Both the position numbers and the translations under genes were made by a program. 64,000 nt of DNA from contig NZ_CBDDIE010000003.1 of assembly GCF_965228805.1 (NCBI RefSeq), positions 2,108,001 through 2,172,000 of the forward strand. The letters run 5' to 3'. Under the pieces are notes generated by a model, which was not told where the DNA came from, searched no databases, and saw nothing but the letters and a program-made list of their open reading frames with translations. Each line of letters starts with the position of its first letter. Position 1 is the first letter of the stretch. Source of the stretch: JASBTN01 sp965228805 (GTDB lineage Bacteria; Pseudomonadota; Alphaproteobacteria; Rhodobacterales; Rhodobacteraceae). Shown here in pieces: positions 63,525 through 64,000 of the stretch.

Positions 63525-64000
63525 TCAATTCGCGACCATCGGGTCGGGAAGCGGTTGCATTTCGACGAAGTCGGGTTCCTCGATCAGGATCTCTTCACCC
63601 GACAGGCTTTCGAGGAAGGCGACCAGGTCTGCTTTCTCGTCGTCGGTCAGGCCCAGAGGCTGGATCAGGTCAGACTTGTTCGCGGCGAATTCGTTCTCGC
63701 CGCCACCCTGGTTGTAGAACTCCACCACGTCCGCGAGCGTCTCGATCATCCCGTTGTGCATGTAGGGATAGGTGTAGACCGTGTAACGCAGGCTGGGCGT
63801 GCGGAACTTGCCCTTGTCGGCCACTTCCTTGGTGCGGAAATACAGACCCGGGTCGTCCTTGGTGGACCGGTACATCTCTTCCGTCACGCCCTTGGCATAA
63901 AGCTCGAAGCGGAAGGTGATCTGGGCGATCTCGTCGTCTTCCCAGCCCGAGTAGGGTGGCACACCGGTGTTGTAGTATTTCTCGTCCGACAGCAGAGGGC
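63525..64000 (-). CDS. Di-haem cytochrome c peroxidase / MauG family, C-terminal part (IdrP-like; 5' end outside window)
   Basis: The C-terminal ~158 residues of a di-haem peroxidase. The frame is open to the window edge (LLSDEKYYNTGVPPYSG), so the start and the CXXCH haem motifs lie outside. FRTPSLRYTVYTYPYMHNGM and LADVVEFYNQGG are classic for the distal-ligand region of bacterial cytochrome c peroxidases. It ends 16 bases before the Rieske gene, so it is in the same operon. In iodate reducers two such peroxidases (IdrP1, IdrP2) accompany IdrAB and are thought to remove peroxide. Confidence 0.85.
   Translation of the reverse strand, partial: PLLSDEKYYNTGVPPYSGWEDDEIAQITFRFELYAKGVTEEMYRSTKDDPGLYFRTKEVADKGKFRTPSLRYTVYTYPYMHNGMIETLADVVEFYNQGGGENEFAANKSDLIQPLGLTDDEKADLVAFLESLSGEEILIEEPDFVEMQPLPDPMVAN

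Overview
The window is GC-rich, densely packed DNA with short intergenic gaps and many ATGA or TGATG overlaps. Its gene content (TRAP transporter, opine/HCN-synthase-like oxidases, GlxA-type AraC regulator, several GntR/LysR/MarR/TetR regulators, Rieske oxygenase with its own reductase, TMAO-reductase-type and arsenite/iodate-type molybdoenzymes) points to a marine alphaproteobacterium of the Rhodobacterales (Roseobacter group). No rRNA, tRNA, CRISPR array, transposase, integrase or phage gene was seen, so it reads as ordinary chromosome with several accessory metabolic cassettes.

1-9.1 kb is amino-acid catabolism. It holds the 3' end of a diaminopropionate ammonia-lyase, an M24 peptidase and an Asp/Glu-racemase/maleate-isomerase-family protein, then on the other strand a RidA imine deaminase behind a three-subunit FAD/[2Fe-2S] amine dehydrogenase. 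A LysR regulator, a BASS-type exporter-like protein and a DadA-like D-amino-acid dehydrogenase follow. 9.3-11.9 kb is a probable metal-sensing two-component system: the sensor has a His/Asp-rich periplasmic loop, two small envelope proteins follow (one His-rich), and matching TTACA-N4-TGTAA palindromes flank the pair. 11.9-22 kb is a glycine-degradation block: XRE-cupin regulator, then lpd, lipA, Na+/alanine-glycine symporter, gcvT, gcvH, gcvP and a GlxA-family regulator. 22-28 kb is a lactate cassette: quinone-dependent D-lactate dehydrogenase, fused TRAP membrane subunit, TRAP binding protein and a divergent GntR/FCD regulator with TGGTAA/TTACCA operator-like sites.

28-36.4 kb holds a CHASE-PAS hybrid kinase and a seven-gene cassette: TetR regulator with two perfect palindromes upstream, Rieske oxygenase, ATPase-less six-TM protein, periplasmic protein, two small membrane proteins and a ferredoxin-NAD(P)H reductase. 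36.4-46.9 kb is mostly housekeeping: asd, a DEAD-box helicase, MFS transporter, MarR, thiolase, CDP-diglyceride synthase with acyltransferase, M17 aminopeptidase and an NlpC/P60 hydrolase.

46.9-64 kb is respiratory: an orphan hybrid kinase, moaA, a Tat-exported TorA-like molybdoenzyme with a fused C-terminal haem c domain, TorR, TorS and TorT homologues, a HEAT-repeat protein, an AioA/IdrA-like molybdoenzyme, its Tat-exported Rieske subunit, and the 3' part of a di-haem cytochrome c peroxidase. The last three together match the iodate reductase (idrABP) gene set better than arsenite oxidase. The HEAT-repeat protein in that cluster and the TorA-haem c fusion are the least conventional parts of the window. 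All functional calls come from reading motifs and recalled family features. No database search was run.
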